This document shows, piece after piece, positions 17,363 to 25,943 of a stretch of DNA of 64,000 nucleotides. The notes under the pieces were generated by a model, which saw nothing but the letters and a program-made list of their open reading frames with translations, was not told the origin of the DNA and made no database searches. The position numbers were made by a program, and so were the translations under genes. Source of the DNA: CAVVYV01 sp963818205 (GTDB taxonomy: Bacteria; Actinomycetota; Thermoleophilia; Solirubrobacterales; 70-9); assembly GCA_963818205.1 (NCBI GenBank), contig CAWFRG010000016.1, forward strand, positions 124,001 through 188,000, given 5' to 3'. The first letter of the stretch is position 1; each line of letters begins with the position of its first letter.

Positions 17363-17451
17363 GCCGGGGTGGCGAAACTGGTAGACGCGATCGCCGACTT
17401 AAGCCCGATCGTCCCTTCGGGGGCGTGGGGGTTCGAATCCCTCCCCCGGCA
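17363..17451 (+). tRNA. tRNA-Leu (probable anticodon TAA)
   Basis: A perfect 7-bp acceptor stem (GCCGGGG/CCCCGGC, then A73), a leucine-like D arm (GGCGAAACTGGTAGACGC), a long variable arm (GTCCCTTCGGGGGC) and a T arm with GGTTCGAATCC. The anticodon loop reads CTTAAGC, giving TAA, but the stem below it pairs poorly (GCCGA against CCGAT), so the anticodon call is tentative and a base error is possible. No CCA is encoded. Confidence 0.85.
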
Positions 17452-17472
17452 CTCCTCGCCCCAAGTCGGGCT

Positions 17473-18132
17473 TCAGCCGCAGGCGGGGTCAGCGCAGCAG
17501 GCCTCGCCGCGCCAGGCCTCCCGGCCCTCACGCGCGGCGACGGCGGCGATCAGCAAAGCGGCTGCCGGGTCGGCCCACCACCAACCGAATACGGCGTTCG
17601 CCCCGAGCCCGACCAGCAGCCCCACCGAGAGGTATGCGCATAGAAGGTTCTGGCGGCCCTCGCTCTTGGTCGCCGAGGAGCCGAGCCGCTCTCCTACCCG
17701 CGCCTTGGCACTAGCGAGCAGCGGCATCGTCACCAGGGTCACCGCCGCTAGCCCGATCCCAACCGGGCTCACCTCGGGGCGCTCGACGATCAGCAGCGTC
17801 CGGGTCGCCTCGACCGCGATGTATGCCGCGATCGCGTAGAAGCTCACCGCGATCATTCGCTGCGCCCGCCGTTCCGCGATCTCCGATCCTGCCCTCGCCT
17901 CGGCGAAGCGCCAGATCACCACCAGCGCGGCGAGGGACTCGACCAGGCTGTCGGCGCCGAAACCGATCAGGGCGATCGAGCCGGCAGCCAGTCCGGCGGC
18001 GATCGCCACCGCGGCCTCGACCGCGTGCCAGCCGATCCCCACCCAGGCCAGCGACCGCGCCCGCCGGACCAACGGGGCTCTCGGCTCCGGCGCCGCAGGG
18101 GTCAGAGGAAGATCGATCGTCGCCCGCTCCAT
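17473..18132 (-). CDS. Cation-efflux (CDF)-type membrane protein, short form with Cys tail
   Basis: 219 aa with five or six hydrophobic helices: VRRARSLAWVGIGWHAVEAA, IALIGFGADSLVESLAALVV, FYAIAAYIAVEATRTLL, and LLVGLGANAVFGWWWADPAAAL. The GADSLVES and WWADPAAAL segments match the Asp-containing helices of the CDF fold. The cytoplasmic C-terminal domain of classic CDF proteins is absent, replaced by a short GEACCADPACG tail with three Cys that could bind metal. It probably exports a divalent metal such as Zn, Co or Fe. The stop is just downstream of the tRNA on the other strand. Confidence 0.75.
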   Translation of the reverse strand: MERATIDLPLTPAAPEPRAPLVRRARSLAWVGIGWHAVEAAVAIAAGLAAGSIALIGFGADSLVESLAALVVIWRFAEARAGSEIAERRAQRMIAVSFYAIAAYIAVEATRTLLIVERPEVSPVGIGLAAVTLVTMPLLASAKARVGERLGSSATKSEGRQNLLCAYLSVGLLVGLGANAVFGWWWADPAAALLIAAVAAREGREAWRGEACCADPACG

Positions 18133-18136
18133 CGGG

Positions 18137-18445
18137 CTAATTGTCCTTCAGCCGCTCCTCGACCGAGCGGACCTTGTCCTCGAGCGTCTGCTCCTTGTCG
18201 CGGCGCTCGTCGAGCTTCAGCACCGAGTAGACGCGGGGGAGTCCGAGCTCGAACGGCACCCGGTGGAGCTCGGCGACCACCGCGAGGATGTCCTCGGTCG
18301 AGCCCTCCAGCTCGGTGCCCATCGCCTGGAGCTTGTAGCGGACCTTCTCCTGGGCGGCGAGGCGCCGCTGGATCTCGGCGATGTACTCGCCGGCGCTCGG
18401 GTCCGAGCGCCCCAGCCCGATCACGGTGAGCTCGGCGGTCGCCAT
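18137..18445 (-). CDS. MTH1187/YqgV-type thiamine-binding protein
   Basis: 102 aa. AELTVIGLGRSDPSAGEYIA, then VRYKLQAMGTELEGSTEDIL, is the DUF77/MTH1187 pattern (ferredoxin-like fold); family members bind thiamine in a tetramer and probably act as cytosolic carriers or sensors. The last 20 residues are a charged helix (DKEQTLEDKVRSVEERLKDN). It sits in a run of minus-strand genes: 4 nt before the CDF gene and after the 102-aa hypothetical gene. Confidence 0.85.
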   Translation of the reverse strand: MATAELTVIGLGRSDPSAGEYIAEIQRRLAAQEKVRYKLQAMGTELEGSTEDILAVVAELHRVPFELGLPRVYSVLKLDERRDKEQTLEDKVRSVEERLKDN

Positions 18446-18462
18446 CGCTCGGGCCCGGCGGG

Positions 18463-18771
18463 CTACTCCGCCGCGAACAAGGAGGGCAGCGATTCGATCC
18501 GTTGCCAGCCCTGGCCCTCGTCGACCTCCTCGACCTCGATCCCGTCGAAGTAGTCATCGAGCACCGCCTCGCGCTCCTGGGCGAGCGGCGGCGAGCAGTA
18601 GTCCTCTTCCTCCCAGACCGCGGTTGCGTTGTCGACCCGGGCGCCGTTCAGCCCCCGGCTCAGTGCACGTCCGAATGGCCGCATCCCGATGAACGCGTCG
18701 CGGTCCAGCTCGGCGCGAAGCTCAGGGAGCTTCTCCTCCTTCGGCTGGGCGCGGACGAGGTAGTGGGCCAT
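18463..18771 (-). CDS. Conserved hypothetical protein, 102 aa
   Basis: Soluble protein opening MAHYLVRAQPKEEKLPELRA, with DAFIGMRPFGRALSRGLNGA and an acidic C-terminal half (DYFDGIEVEEVDEGQGW). The opening strand resembles stress-responsive alpha/beta-barrel or YCII-like small proteins, but I cannot assign it. It is first in a minus-strand run with the thiamine-binding and CDF genes, and divergent from the TetR-controlled operon. Confidence 0.6.
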   Translation of the reverse strand: MAHYLVRAQPKEEKLPELRAELDRDAFIGMRPFGRALSRGLNGARVDNATAVWEEEDYCSPPLAQEREAVLDDYFDGIEVEEVDEGQGWQRIESLPSLFAAE

Positions 18772-18799
18772 CGTTCGATTCTACGACGACATGATTTCC

Positions 18800-18833
18800 G
18801 TACCTCTGGTATGTTCTTGCGTACTAGGAGTAC
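18800..18833. promoter_or_regulatory. Paired palindromic operator before the SnoaL-DUF3237-reductase-tetR operon
   Basis: GTACC-tct-GGTAT (18800-18812, one mismatch) and GTACT-agg-AGTAC (18821-18833, perfect) have centres 21 bp apart, two DNA turns. Together they sit inside a larger inverted repeat (TTTCCGTAC 18795-18803, GTACGGAAA 18830-18838). The tetR gene closing the operon is the likely binder. Confidence 0.6.
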
Positions 18834-18870
18834 GGAAATGCTCGACGGCGAAATCGAACGGAGGCTGAGG

Positions 18871-19333
18871 ATGGCTGAATCGACCGACGCACCACTCGAC
18901 CTGGAGGCGATCTCGGAGCGCTACTTCGCCGCCTGGGAGGCTCGCGACCCCGACGCAATCGTCTCCCTACATACAGACGACACGCAGTTCTGGGCCCACC
19001 TCGGCACCGAGCCGGTCAGGGGCCGGGAGGCGGTTCGCGCCACCTTCGCCGACCTCTTCGAGCGCTTCCCCGAGTTCGGCTTCGAGACCCACCGGGTTCT
19101 CTACGGCCCCGATTTCTGGATCCTCGACTGGGCGCTCACCTTCCAGCCCGAGGGCTCGGATCGAGCGGGCGCAGTTCGACTGCCTCGACGTGGTCAACAT
19201 CTCGGCCGATGGCCTGGTGGCCCGCAAGGACACCTTCGTCGACATGGTCCAGCTGCAGGCGGCGCTCCCCGACCTTGACGTCGAGGCCGAGATCGAGGCC
19301 TCGGAGGTCATCAAGCCGGAGGTGGCGGCATGA
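18871..19333 (+). CDS. SnoaL/NTF2-like protein (one frameshift)
   Basis: EAISERYFAAWEARDPDAIV, then LHTDDTQFWAHLGTEPVRGR and FADLFERFPEFGFETHRVLY, is the SnoaL-like polyketide-cyclase/ketosteroid-isomerase-like fold. The frame shifts at GGG 19152-19154; removing one G yields IERAQFDCLDVVNISADGLV and KDTFVDMVQLQAALPDL, completing the domain. The start may be ATG 18871 or ATG 18838, each with a good SD. The end overlaps the DUF3237 gene by ATGA. First gene of a four-gene operon ending in tetR; the role is probably in metabolism of a small hydrophobic compound. Confidence 0.75.
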
Positions 19334-19860
19334 ACCCCGCGACCGAGACCACCACCGCAACCGGCACGACAGTTGCCGGCCCTCCGCTCCTCGAGCGTCC
19401 CACCCTCTCGCGGCTCCCGGTCGAGCACCTCTGCGACTTCCGCGTCGACCTCGAGCCCGCTCAGCTGATCGGCACCCCGGTCGGGATCCAGATGGTGTTC
19501 ATCGCCAGGGGCGGCCTGGTCGAGGGCCCGAAGCTGAAGGGCGAGATCCTCCCCGGCGGCGGCGACTGGCTCCTGGTCGGCGAAGACAAGATCGGCCGAG
19601 TGAACGCGAAGGCCATGGTCCGCACCGACGACGGCGTCCTGATCCACTACACCGCTGGCGGCATCATCGAGATCCCGGACGACGGGCTCGAGAGGCTGGC
19701 GGCGGGCGAGCGGCTCCCGTTCGACGAGACCTACGTGCGGACGACGCCGAAGTTCGAGACCGCCGACGAGCGCTACTCCTGGCTCAACCGGCTGGTGATC
19801 GTCGGCCACAACGAGCTCTCCAAGGACCACATCGACTACCGCATGTACCAGGTCCTCTGA
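19330..19860 (+). CDS. DUF3237 family protein
   Basis: 176 aa. VEHLCDFRVDLEPAQLIGTP, GPKLKGEILPGGGDWLLVGE, then VRTDDGVLIHYTAGGIIEIP and YVRTTPKFETADERYSWLNR are the family blocks. DUF3237 proteins are small beta-barrel proteins found in catabolic operons of actinobacteria and proteobacteria, without proven activity. Intact here, and the only member of this operon without a frameshift. It overlaps the SnoaL gene and abuts the reductase (TGA then GTG). Confidence 0.9.
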   Translation: MNPATETTTATGTTVAGPPLLERPTLSRLPVEHLCDFRVDLEPAQLIGTPVGIQMVFIARGGLVEGPKLKGEILPGGGDWLLVGEDKIGRVNAKAMVRTDDGVLIHYTAGGIIEIPDDGLERLAAGERLPFDETYVRTTPKFETADERYSWLNRLVIVGHNELSKDHIDYRMYQVL

Positions 19861-20349
19861 GTGGACCAGAGGCGGATCGCCAAGCGCTCGAACTGGCTGG
19901 TCCGGAACGCGGCGGGGTCGGGCGCTGGCCTGGGGGCGGCTGCATGCTCGCCTCTACCGCCTCACCCGCGGGCGCTTCCTGCCGCGCTGGTTCGCCGGGG
20001 CGCCGGTGATGGTGCTGGAGACGCATGGGGCGCCGAAGCGGCGAGCCGCGGGCGACGCCGGTGCTCTACCTGCGCGACGGCGATGCCCTGGTGGTCTGCG
20101 CCTCCAACGCCGGCGCCGAGCGCACCCCGGCCTGGTGGCTCAACCTCCGCGAGGCGGGCGAGGGGACCGCGGTGGTGGGGAGCGAGCGGACCCGGGTGCG
20201 GCCGCGGGTGCTCGAGGGGGCCGAGCGCGAGCGGCTCTGGCGGGCGTTCGCGGAGATGTACCCGCAGCTGGATATCTACACCGAGTTCACGCGAGCGACC
20301 GTTCCCCCTGGTTGCATTGGAGCCCGTGACCACGGAGGAGCAGCGATGA
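19861..20349 (+). CDS. Deazaflavin (F420)-dependent nitroreductase-family protein (several frameshifts)
   Basis: Start GTG 19861 directly follows the DUF3237 stop. Pieces in different frames join to the Ddn-type pattern: RSNWLVRNAAG, LYRLTRGRFLPRWFAGAPV, THGRRSGEPRATPVLYLRDG, ASNAGAERTPAWWLNLREAG, YPQLDIYTEFTRA, then PLVALEPV. Shifts fall near 19915, 20030 and 20305. Family members are split-barrel proteins that use F420H2 to reduce nitro or enone groups. The stop overlaps tetR (ATGA). The motifs on both sides of each shift are good, so the gene is probably functional in the organism. Confidence 0.75.
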   Translation: MDQRRIAKRSNWLVRNAAGSGAGLGAAACSPLPPHPRALPAALVRRGAGDGAGDAWGAEAASRGRRRCSTCATAMPWWSAPPTPAPSAPRPGGSTSARRARGPRWWGASGPGCGRGCSRGPSASGSGGRSRRCTRSWISTPSSRERPFPLVALEPVTTEEQR

Positions 20350-20932
20350 GCCCCACCCAGCAGGAGCGCACGCGAGGCCACCACCACCTCCCTGGTCAGC
20401 GGCGGCCCGTGAGCTCTTCGCCGAGGACGGCTACGCGGCGACCTCGCTCGATGCGGTCGTCGCCAAGGCCGGGGTGACGAAGGGCGCCCTCTATCACCAC
20501 TTCGGCGGCAAGCGCGAGCTCTTCGCCGCCGTCTTCGCCGCCGAGCAGGTGAAGCTCTCGGGCGCGATCGTCGCCGCCTACCAGCGAAGGAAGGATCCCT
20601 GGGAGGCCTTCGAGGCCGGCTGCGCCGCCTTCATCGAGGCCTGCCAGGAGCCGGGAGTGCAGCGGATCGCGCTGCTCGACGCACCCCCGGCCCTGGGCTG
20701 GGAGACGATCCGCCGGCTCGAGTCGGGTTCGCTGCAGATGATGGAGCAGGGGATCGAGCGGGCGATCGAGGCCGGATCGATCGAGGCGCGACCGGTCACC
20801 CCGCTGGCGCACCTGCTCTTCGGCGCGATCTGCGAGAGCGCCATGGTCGTCGCACGGGCGCCCGACCAGGAGGCTGCCCTCGCCGACGCCCTGGCCGAGC
20901 TCCACCGCATGCTTAGCTCGCTCGCCCGCTGA
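20346..20932 (+). CDS. TetR-family repressor (two frameshifts near the start)
   Basis: ATG 20346 overlaps the previous stop. The N-terminus needs two single-base repairs (about 20375 and 20403) to read MSPTQQERTREATTTSLV, then AARELFAEDGYAATSLDAVV; from there AKAGVTKGALYHHFGGKREL is the classic TetR recognition helix. The rest is helical ligand-binding domain (AGCAAFIEACQEPGVQ, LLDAPPALGWETIRRL). It closes the SnoaL-DUF3237-reductase operon and is the best candidate to bind the palindromes at 18800-18833, giving a self-controlled detoxification or catabolic unit. Confidence 0.85.
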
Positions 20933-20993
20933 GGTCGCTCGCCCGACCCGCTGAGCCCGGTTGCATGCCCGGGCAGCCGGGTATGGTCGGCGC

Positions 20994-21632
20994 ATGAACG
21001 TCGTCGTCATCGGCGGGCACGGCAAGATCGCTCGGCGGCTGCTGAAGCTGCTCGCCGACCGGAGTGACACCGGCCGCGGGGTGATCCGCAACCCTGACCA
21101 GGCCAAGGACCTGGAGGCGATCGGCGCCACCCCGATCGTCCTCGACATCGAGAACAAGGAGATCGGCGACGCGGTCGCCGGCGCCGACGCGGTGATCTTC
21201 GCCGCCGGGGCGGGGCCTGGCAGCGGCCCGGCGCGGAAGCAGACAGTCGACTACGGGGGCGCGGTGAAGCTGATCGACGCCGCCAAGGCAAACGGCGTCT
21301 CCCGCTATCTGATCGTCAGCGCGATGGGCGCCAACCATCCCGAGCGCTGGTCGGGGCAGATCCGCCCCTACTACGAGGCGAAGGCGGCGGCCGACAAGGC
21401 GGTCGTCGAGAGCGGCCTCGACTACACGGTCGTTCGCCCGGGAGGACTCACCGACGATCCCGGCACCGGCAAGGTCGAGATCGCCGAGCGGCTTGATCAC
21501 TCCGGCAGGGTCCCCCGCGACGACGTCGCCCTGGTGCTCGTCGAGTGCCTCACCGCGGAGAACACGTTCGGCAAGAGCTTCGACCTGCTCGGCGGCGACA
21601 CGCCGGTCGCCGAGGCGATCCGCTCGCTCTAG
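20994..21632 (+). CDS. NAD(P)H-binding atypical SDR (YwnB-like)
   Basis: MNVVVIGGHGKIARRLLKLL is the Rossmann GxxGxxA-type start; VIFAAGAGPGSGPARKQTVD, YLIVSAMGAN and the YYEAKAAADKAVVESGLDYT segment follow, with VVRPGGLTDDPGTGK. This is the NmrA/YwnB-like group of atypical short-chain reductases, which bind NADPH and may be reductases or redox sensors. ATG 20994 is 6 nt after a -10 box (TATGGT, 20982-20987), so likely leaderless. Not part of the upstream operon. Confidence 0.85.
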   Translation: MNVVVIGGHGKIARRLLKLLADRSDTGRGVIRNPDQAKDLEAIGATPIVLDIENKEIGDAVAGADAVIFAAGAGPGSGPARKQTVDYGGAVKLIDAAKANGVSRYLIVSAMGANHPERWSGQIRPYYEAKAAADKAVVESGLDYTVVRPGGLTDDPGTGKVEIAERLDHSGRVPRDDVALVLVECLTAENTFGKSFDLLGGDTPVAEAIRSL

Positions 21633-21665
21633 GCGTCAACCCCGCCCGGAATGCCGCACCGTCCG

Positions 21666-21683
21666 ACTGGCTACTCAGCCAGT
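21666..21683. promoter_or_regulatory. 18-bp palindrome before the cyclase gene
   Basis: ACTGGCTACTCAGCCAGT has seven-base arms (ACTGGCT/AGCCAGT), 37 nt before the cyclase start and 22 bp before a possible -10 (TAGGGG, 21706-21711). It matches the palindrome upstream of R2lox at 15 of 18 positions. It could also act as a weak terminator for the previous gene, but it has no T-run. Confidence 0.5.
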
Positions 21684-21719
21684 GTCAGGGCGCCCATCTG
21701 ACCGCTAGGGGACAATTGC

Positions 21720-23414
21720 GTGTCTATGCGCCACCCGCTCACCTTCATGTACCGGAAGCTCGGTCGGCGCTACCCGACCACCTTCATCACGCTCGAGCTG
21801 CCGACGGCCTTCATCGTCGCCGCCGTCGCCGTCGCGCTGTTCAGCTTCTACTACGAGGTCAGCAGCTCGGAGTTCCTCACGGTGTTGGCGATCACCGAGG
21901 GCCTGACCGCGATCGCGATCTGCTTCGCCCTCGCCCGCACCTACAGGAGGATGCGCCCCCTGCAGGAATGGATCGGCGGCGCCCGCTCGCCCGGCCAGAC
22001 CGCGCGGGCCTGGCGGGTCGCGGTCGAGCTGCCGCGGGAGCTGGTCCAGCGCGACTTCTACTTCCCGATCGTCGTCACCCTGGTCGCCTGCCTCACCGCG
22101 GTGATCGTCCTCGGGCTCAGCTGGCTCGCCTTCTTCCCGATCATCTTCGCCGGGCTGCTGGCGATCGCCTACTCGGGGACCCTCCACTTCCTGGCGATCG
22201 AGTTGGCGATGCGGCCGATCCTCTTCGACATCAACGCCGCCCTCGAGACGCCGGTGCGGATCGACCGCCCCTCGTTTCCGCTCCGCCTCAAGCTGCTCGG
22301 CTCGCTGCCGCTGATCAACGTGATCACCGGCGTCGTGGTGGCGGCGCTGACCTCGGAGGGGGGAGGGTCCGAAGCGCTCGGGATCAACGTGCTGATCGCG
22401 CTCGCCGTCTCGTTCCTGATCAGCTTCGAGCTCACCGTGCTCCTCACCCGCTCGATCCTCCGCCCGGTCGAGGACCTCGAGGCGGCGACCGAGCGGATCC
22501 GCCAGGGGCGCTTCGACGAGCACGTCCCGGTGACCACCACGGACGAGTTCGGCGAGCTCTCCTCGGCCTTCAACCAGATGGTCGACGGGCTCAACGAGCG
22601 CGAGCGGTTGCGCCAGGCCTTCGGCACCTATCTCGACGAAGAGGTCGCGAGCCACATCATCAGCGAGGACTACGACCCGGAGGGCGCCGAGGTGGAGGTG
22701 TCGCTCGTCTTCTGTGACGTGCAGACGTTCACCACCGCCGCCGCCGGGGCGAGCGCGCCGGAGATCGTCGCCCGGCTGAACGAGCTCTTCGAGTGCGTGG
22801 TCCCAATCGTCGCCCGCCACCGCGGCCACATCGACCAGTTCATCGGCGACGGGGTGCTGGCGGTGTTCGGCGCACCCAACCGGATGTCCGATCACGCCGA
22901 CCGCGCCGTCCAGTGCGCGGTCGAGCTCGCCCGGACCGTCAACAGCCGCCGCCCCGGCGGCTTCGAGGTCGGGATCGGGGTGAACACCGGACAGGTGGTG
23001 GCGGGATCGATCGGCGGCGCCGGGCGTCTCTCCTTCAGCGTCATCGGCGACGCGGTCAACCTCTGCTCCCGGGTCGAGGCCGCCACCCGCGACACCGGGG
23101 ATCCGGTGCTGATCACCGCCGACACCCGCGCCCAGCTCTCAGAGACGATCGAGGTGGAGGAGCGCGGCAGGCTCAAGATCCAGGGCTATGACCGCAGGGT
23201 GGAGCTCTACGCGCCGCTGGTCCCGGACGCGGTGGCATCGGGCGAGGGCGGCATCGATGTCGCCGACCCGGTCGGGCCGCCGTCACCGGGCTTCGGCGAC
23301 GCACCGGTTCCCGGCGACGGCCTCGGCCGGCGCTCGCGCCCCGGGCCCGGAGTCGGCCGCGGCGGCCGCGGCGACCGGGGCCTCGGCCGCACCCACACCC
23401 TCCCGGGCGGGTAG
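21720..23414 (+). CDS. Membrane adenylate/guanylate cyclase with HAMP domain
   Basis: 564 aa. About six N-terminal helices (to residue ~250), then a HAMP linker (LRPVEDLEAATERIRQGRFD), then a class III cyclase domain: LVFCDVQTFTTAA (metal Asp), HIDQFIGDGVLAVFGAP (second Asp), FSVIGDAVNLCSRVEAA (Asn and Arg for the transition state). The base-recognition Lys usually before F-I-G-D is Gln here, so the nucleotide preference is uncertain. A Gly/Arg/Pro-rich tail of about 60 residues ends the protein. It probably makes cAMP in response to an outside or membrane signal. Start GTG 21720 or ATG 21726. Confidence 0.88.
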   Translation: MSMRHPLTFMYRKLGRRYPTTFITLELPTAFIVAAVAVALFSFYYEVSSSEFLTVLAITEGLTAIAICFALARTYRRMRPLQEWIGGARSPGQTARAWRVAVELPRELVQRDFYFPIVVTLVACLTAVIVLGLSWLAFFPIIFAGLLAIAYSGTLHFLAIELAMRPILFDINAALETPVRIDRPSFPLRLKLLGSLPLINVITGVVVAALTSEGGGSEALGINVLIALAVSFLISFELTVLLTRSILRPVEDLEAATERIRQGRFDEHVPVTTTDEFGELSSAFNQMVDGLNERERLRQAFGTYLDEEVASHIISEDYDPEGAEVEVSLVFCDVQTFTTAAAGASAPEIVARLNELFECVVPIVARHRGHIDQFIGDGVLAVFGAPNRMSDHADRAVQCAVELARTVNSRRPGGFEVGIGVNTGQVVAGSIGGAGRLSFSVIGDAVNLCSRVEAATRDTGDPVLITADTRAQLSETIEVEERGRLKIQGYDRRVELYAPLVPDAVASGEGGIDVADPVGPPSPGFGDAPVPGDGLGRRSRPGPGVGRGGRGDRGLGRTHTLPGG

Positions 23415-23417
23415 CGC

Positions 23418-24192
23418 TTGGCGCCCAAGGCGCAATCCTCGCCGATCGATCCGCCCGCCGGGGTCCCGGGGGAGGAGCTCGACCGGCTCTACCACGGTCC
23501 GCTCGAGGAGTTCACCGCCGGGCGGAACGAGCTCGCCAAGTCCCTGCGCTCGGACGGCAAAGGGGAGGCCGCCGACTGGGTGAAGGTGCTGAAGAAGCCG
23601 ACCCGGGCGGCTTGGCTCGTCAACCAGCTCGCCGTCCGGAAGCCGAAGGACGTCGCGAAGCTGCTCGAGGTCGGGGATGAGCTTCGCCGCGGCCAGGAGG
23701 AGATGCTGGCCGGGTCCCCCGACCGCGAGGCGCTGCGGAAGGCGGCGCGGCGCGAGCAGGAGGCGGTCGATTCGCTCGTTCGCACCGCCGAGGCGATCGG
23801 CCGGGAGCACAAGGTCGGCTCCGCGATCCTCGACCGGGTGACGGAGACCCTGCGGGCGGCGGCGGGCGATCCCGAGGTGGCCCGGGCGATCGAGCTGGGC
23901 CGACTGGAGCGCGAGCAGCGGGCGGTCTCGATCGGGCTGACCGGCGCGGTCGCGCCCTCGCCGCCGAAGGGGAGGCGCGCCAAGGACGATGCCGCCGAGC
24001 GCCGCGCCCGCCAGCAGACCGCCCGCCGTCGGAAGGCGGCGGAGGGCAAGGTGGCGGCGCGCGGAGAAGAAGCTTGAGCGGGCGCGCGCCGCGACCGAGC
24101 GGGCGCGAGAGACCCTGACGGAGCGGGAGCAGGCCGTCCGCGACGCCGAGCACGACCTCCACGCCGCCCGGCGGGAGCTCGATCAGTTCTAA
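23418..24192 (+). CDS. Coiled-coil hypothetical protein (one frameshift)
   Basis: TTG start 23418, 4 nt after the cyclase stop. The N-terminal half reads ELDRLYHGPLEEFTAGRNEL and VKVLKKPTRAAWLVNQLAVR, then long charged helices. The frame shifts near 24060; after removal of a base it continues KKLERARAATERARETLTER and HDLHAARRELDQF. The whole is about 257 aa, mainly helix and coiled coil, with an Ala/Arg/Lys-rich second half. A small group of actinobacterial proteins of unknown role has this shape; I infer no function. Cotranscription with the cyclase is likely. Confidence 0.65.
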
Positions 24193-24267
24193 GGCCGGCT
24201 CCTCTGCAGGCCCGCCGACGAGGTGTTCGCCATCGACTGGGATCAGTTCTGAGCTAGGCTCGCTTCG

Positions 24268-25926
24268 ATGGCGATGCACGAGCAGGTCGAGGCCCAGGCC
24301 GAGGAAAAGGCAGCCGTGCACGGTGGCCGGCTGGTCGCCCAGGCGCTGAAGAGCCGCGGGGTCTCGAAGCTCTTCACCCTCTCCGGCGGCCACCTCTTCT
24401 CGATCTACGACGGCTGCAAGGCGGAGGGGATCGAGCGTGATCGACTTCCGCCACGAGCAGTCGGCCGCCTTCGCCGCGATCGGCTGGGCGAAGGCGACCC
24501 GGGAGCCCGGCGTCTGCGCGCTCACCGCCGGCTGCGGGGTGACCAACGGGATGAGCGCGATCGCCTCCGCCCAGGCCGACGGGGTGCCGCTGGTGACGCT
24601 CGGCGGCCGCGCCCCGGAGATGCGCTGGGGATCGGGCTCGCTACAGGAGATCGACCACCTCCCCTTCGTCAGGCCGCTGGTGAAGTCGGCGCAGACGGTC
24701 GAAGGACCCGGCGAAGATCGCCCGGACCACCGCCGAGGCGATCGACACCGCCGATACCCCGCCCTTCGGCCCCACCTTCGTCGACTATCCGCTGGACGTC
24801 GTCTTCATGGAGGCCGAGGCGAAGGTCCCGGATCCCGCACCGGAGCCGTTCAGGATCGCCGAGGGAGTCGAGGAGGCCGCGAAGCTGCTGGCCGAGGCGC
24901 ACCGTCCGGCGATCATGGCCGGCTCGGGCCTCTACTGGGCCCAGGCGGAGTCCGAGCTGCGGGAACTGGCCGAGGCGCTCGGCATCCCCGTCTTCCTCAA
25001 CGGCCTCGGCCGCGGCTGCCTCCCGCCCGACCACGAGCTCTACTTCTCCCGCGCTCGTGGCTCCGCTCTCAAGGGATGCGACGTCGCCCTGGTGATCGGC
25101 GTGCCGCTCGACTTCCGCCTCGGCTTTGGAGGCTCGATCGGCGAGGAGGCGAAGCTGATCCAGCTCGACTTCGCGCCGCCGCGGCTCGAGAGGACCCGGC
25201 AGCCCGATCTCGCCCTCGTCGGGGACATCGGCGCCACCCTGACGCGCGATCCGCGAGTCAGTGCCCGACGATCCCCGGCGGACATCGGCCTGGATCGTGC
25301 GGCTCAGGGAGATCGAGACAGTGAAGCGCGAGGAAGAGCAGGAGATGCTCGACGACGATCGCTCCCCGCTCCACCCGATGCGGGTCTACAGGGAGCTGGG
25401 CGATTTCCTCGACCGCGACGCGATCGTGATCGGCGACGGCGGCGACTTCGTCTCGTTCGCGGGGCGGGTGTGGGAGACCTGGGAGCCCGGCACCTGGATG
25501 GACCCCGGCCCCTACGGCTGCCTCGGCGCCGGCCCCGGCCAGGCGATCGGCGCGAAGCTCGCCCACCCCGAGCGCCAGGTCTGCCTGCTGCTCGGCGACG
25601 GCGCCTTCGGCTTCTCCGGGATGGAGTTCGACACGATGGTCCGCCACAAGCTGCCGATCGTCGCGGTGATCGGCAACAACGGGATCTGGGCGCTCGAGCA
25701 CCACCCGATGAAGATGCTCTACGGCTACTCGATCGCCGCCGAGCTCCGTCCCGAGACCCGCTACGACGAGGTCGTCTCCGCCCTCGGCGGCCACGGCGAG
25801 CTGGTCCGCTCGCCCGAGGAGCTCGAGCCCGCCCTCGAGCGCGCCTTCGCCTCCGGCAAGCCCGCCCTGGTCAACGTCCTCACCGACCCCGAGGTCGTCT
25901 ACCCGCGTCGGGCGAACCTGGCTTAG
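24268..25926 (+). CDS. Thiamine-diphosphate enzyme, acetolactate synthase/2-hydroxyacyl-CoA lyase type (three frameshifts)
   Basis: About 550 aa when read through three single-base shifts (about 24435, 24705 and 25250). The N-terminal domain has KSRGVSKLFTLSGGHLFSIY and the catalytic Glu in IDFRHEQSAAFAAIGWAKAT; the middle domain is PAIMAGSGLYWAQ; the ThDP site is LLLGDGAFGFSGMEFDTM with GNNGIWALEHH (GDG...NN). This fits the acetolactate synthase-like superfamily that includes oxalyl-CoA decarboxylase and 2-hydroxyacyl-CoA lyases; the exact substrate is open. ATG 24268 lies 7 nt after a -10 box (TAGGCT), so it is probably leaderless. Confidence 0.8.
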
Positions 25927-25943
25927 CGGTTCCGCGGAACCGC

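Noticed and set aside
21660..21690. Rho-independent terminator after the NAD(P)-binding gene
   Set aside because: A hairpin exists, but no T-run follows, and the same palindrome precedes R2lox, which favours an operator.
24181..24250. Repeated GATCAGTTCT before the ThDP gene
   Set aside because: Only 10 bp repeated; it codes DQF at the end of the previous protein and looks like a chance or tiny local duplication.
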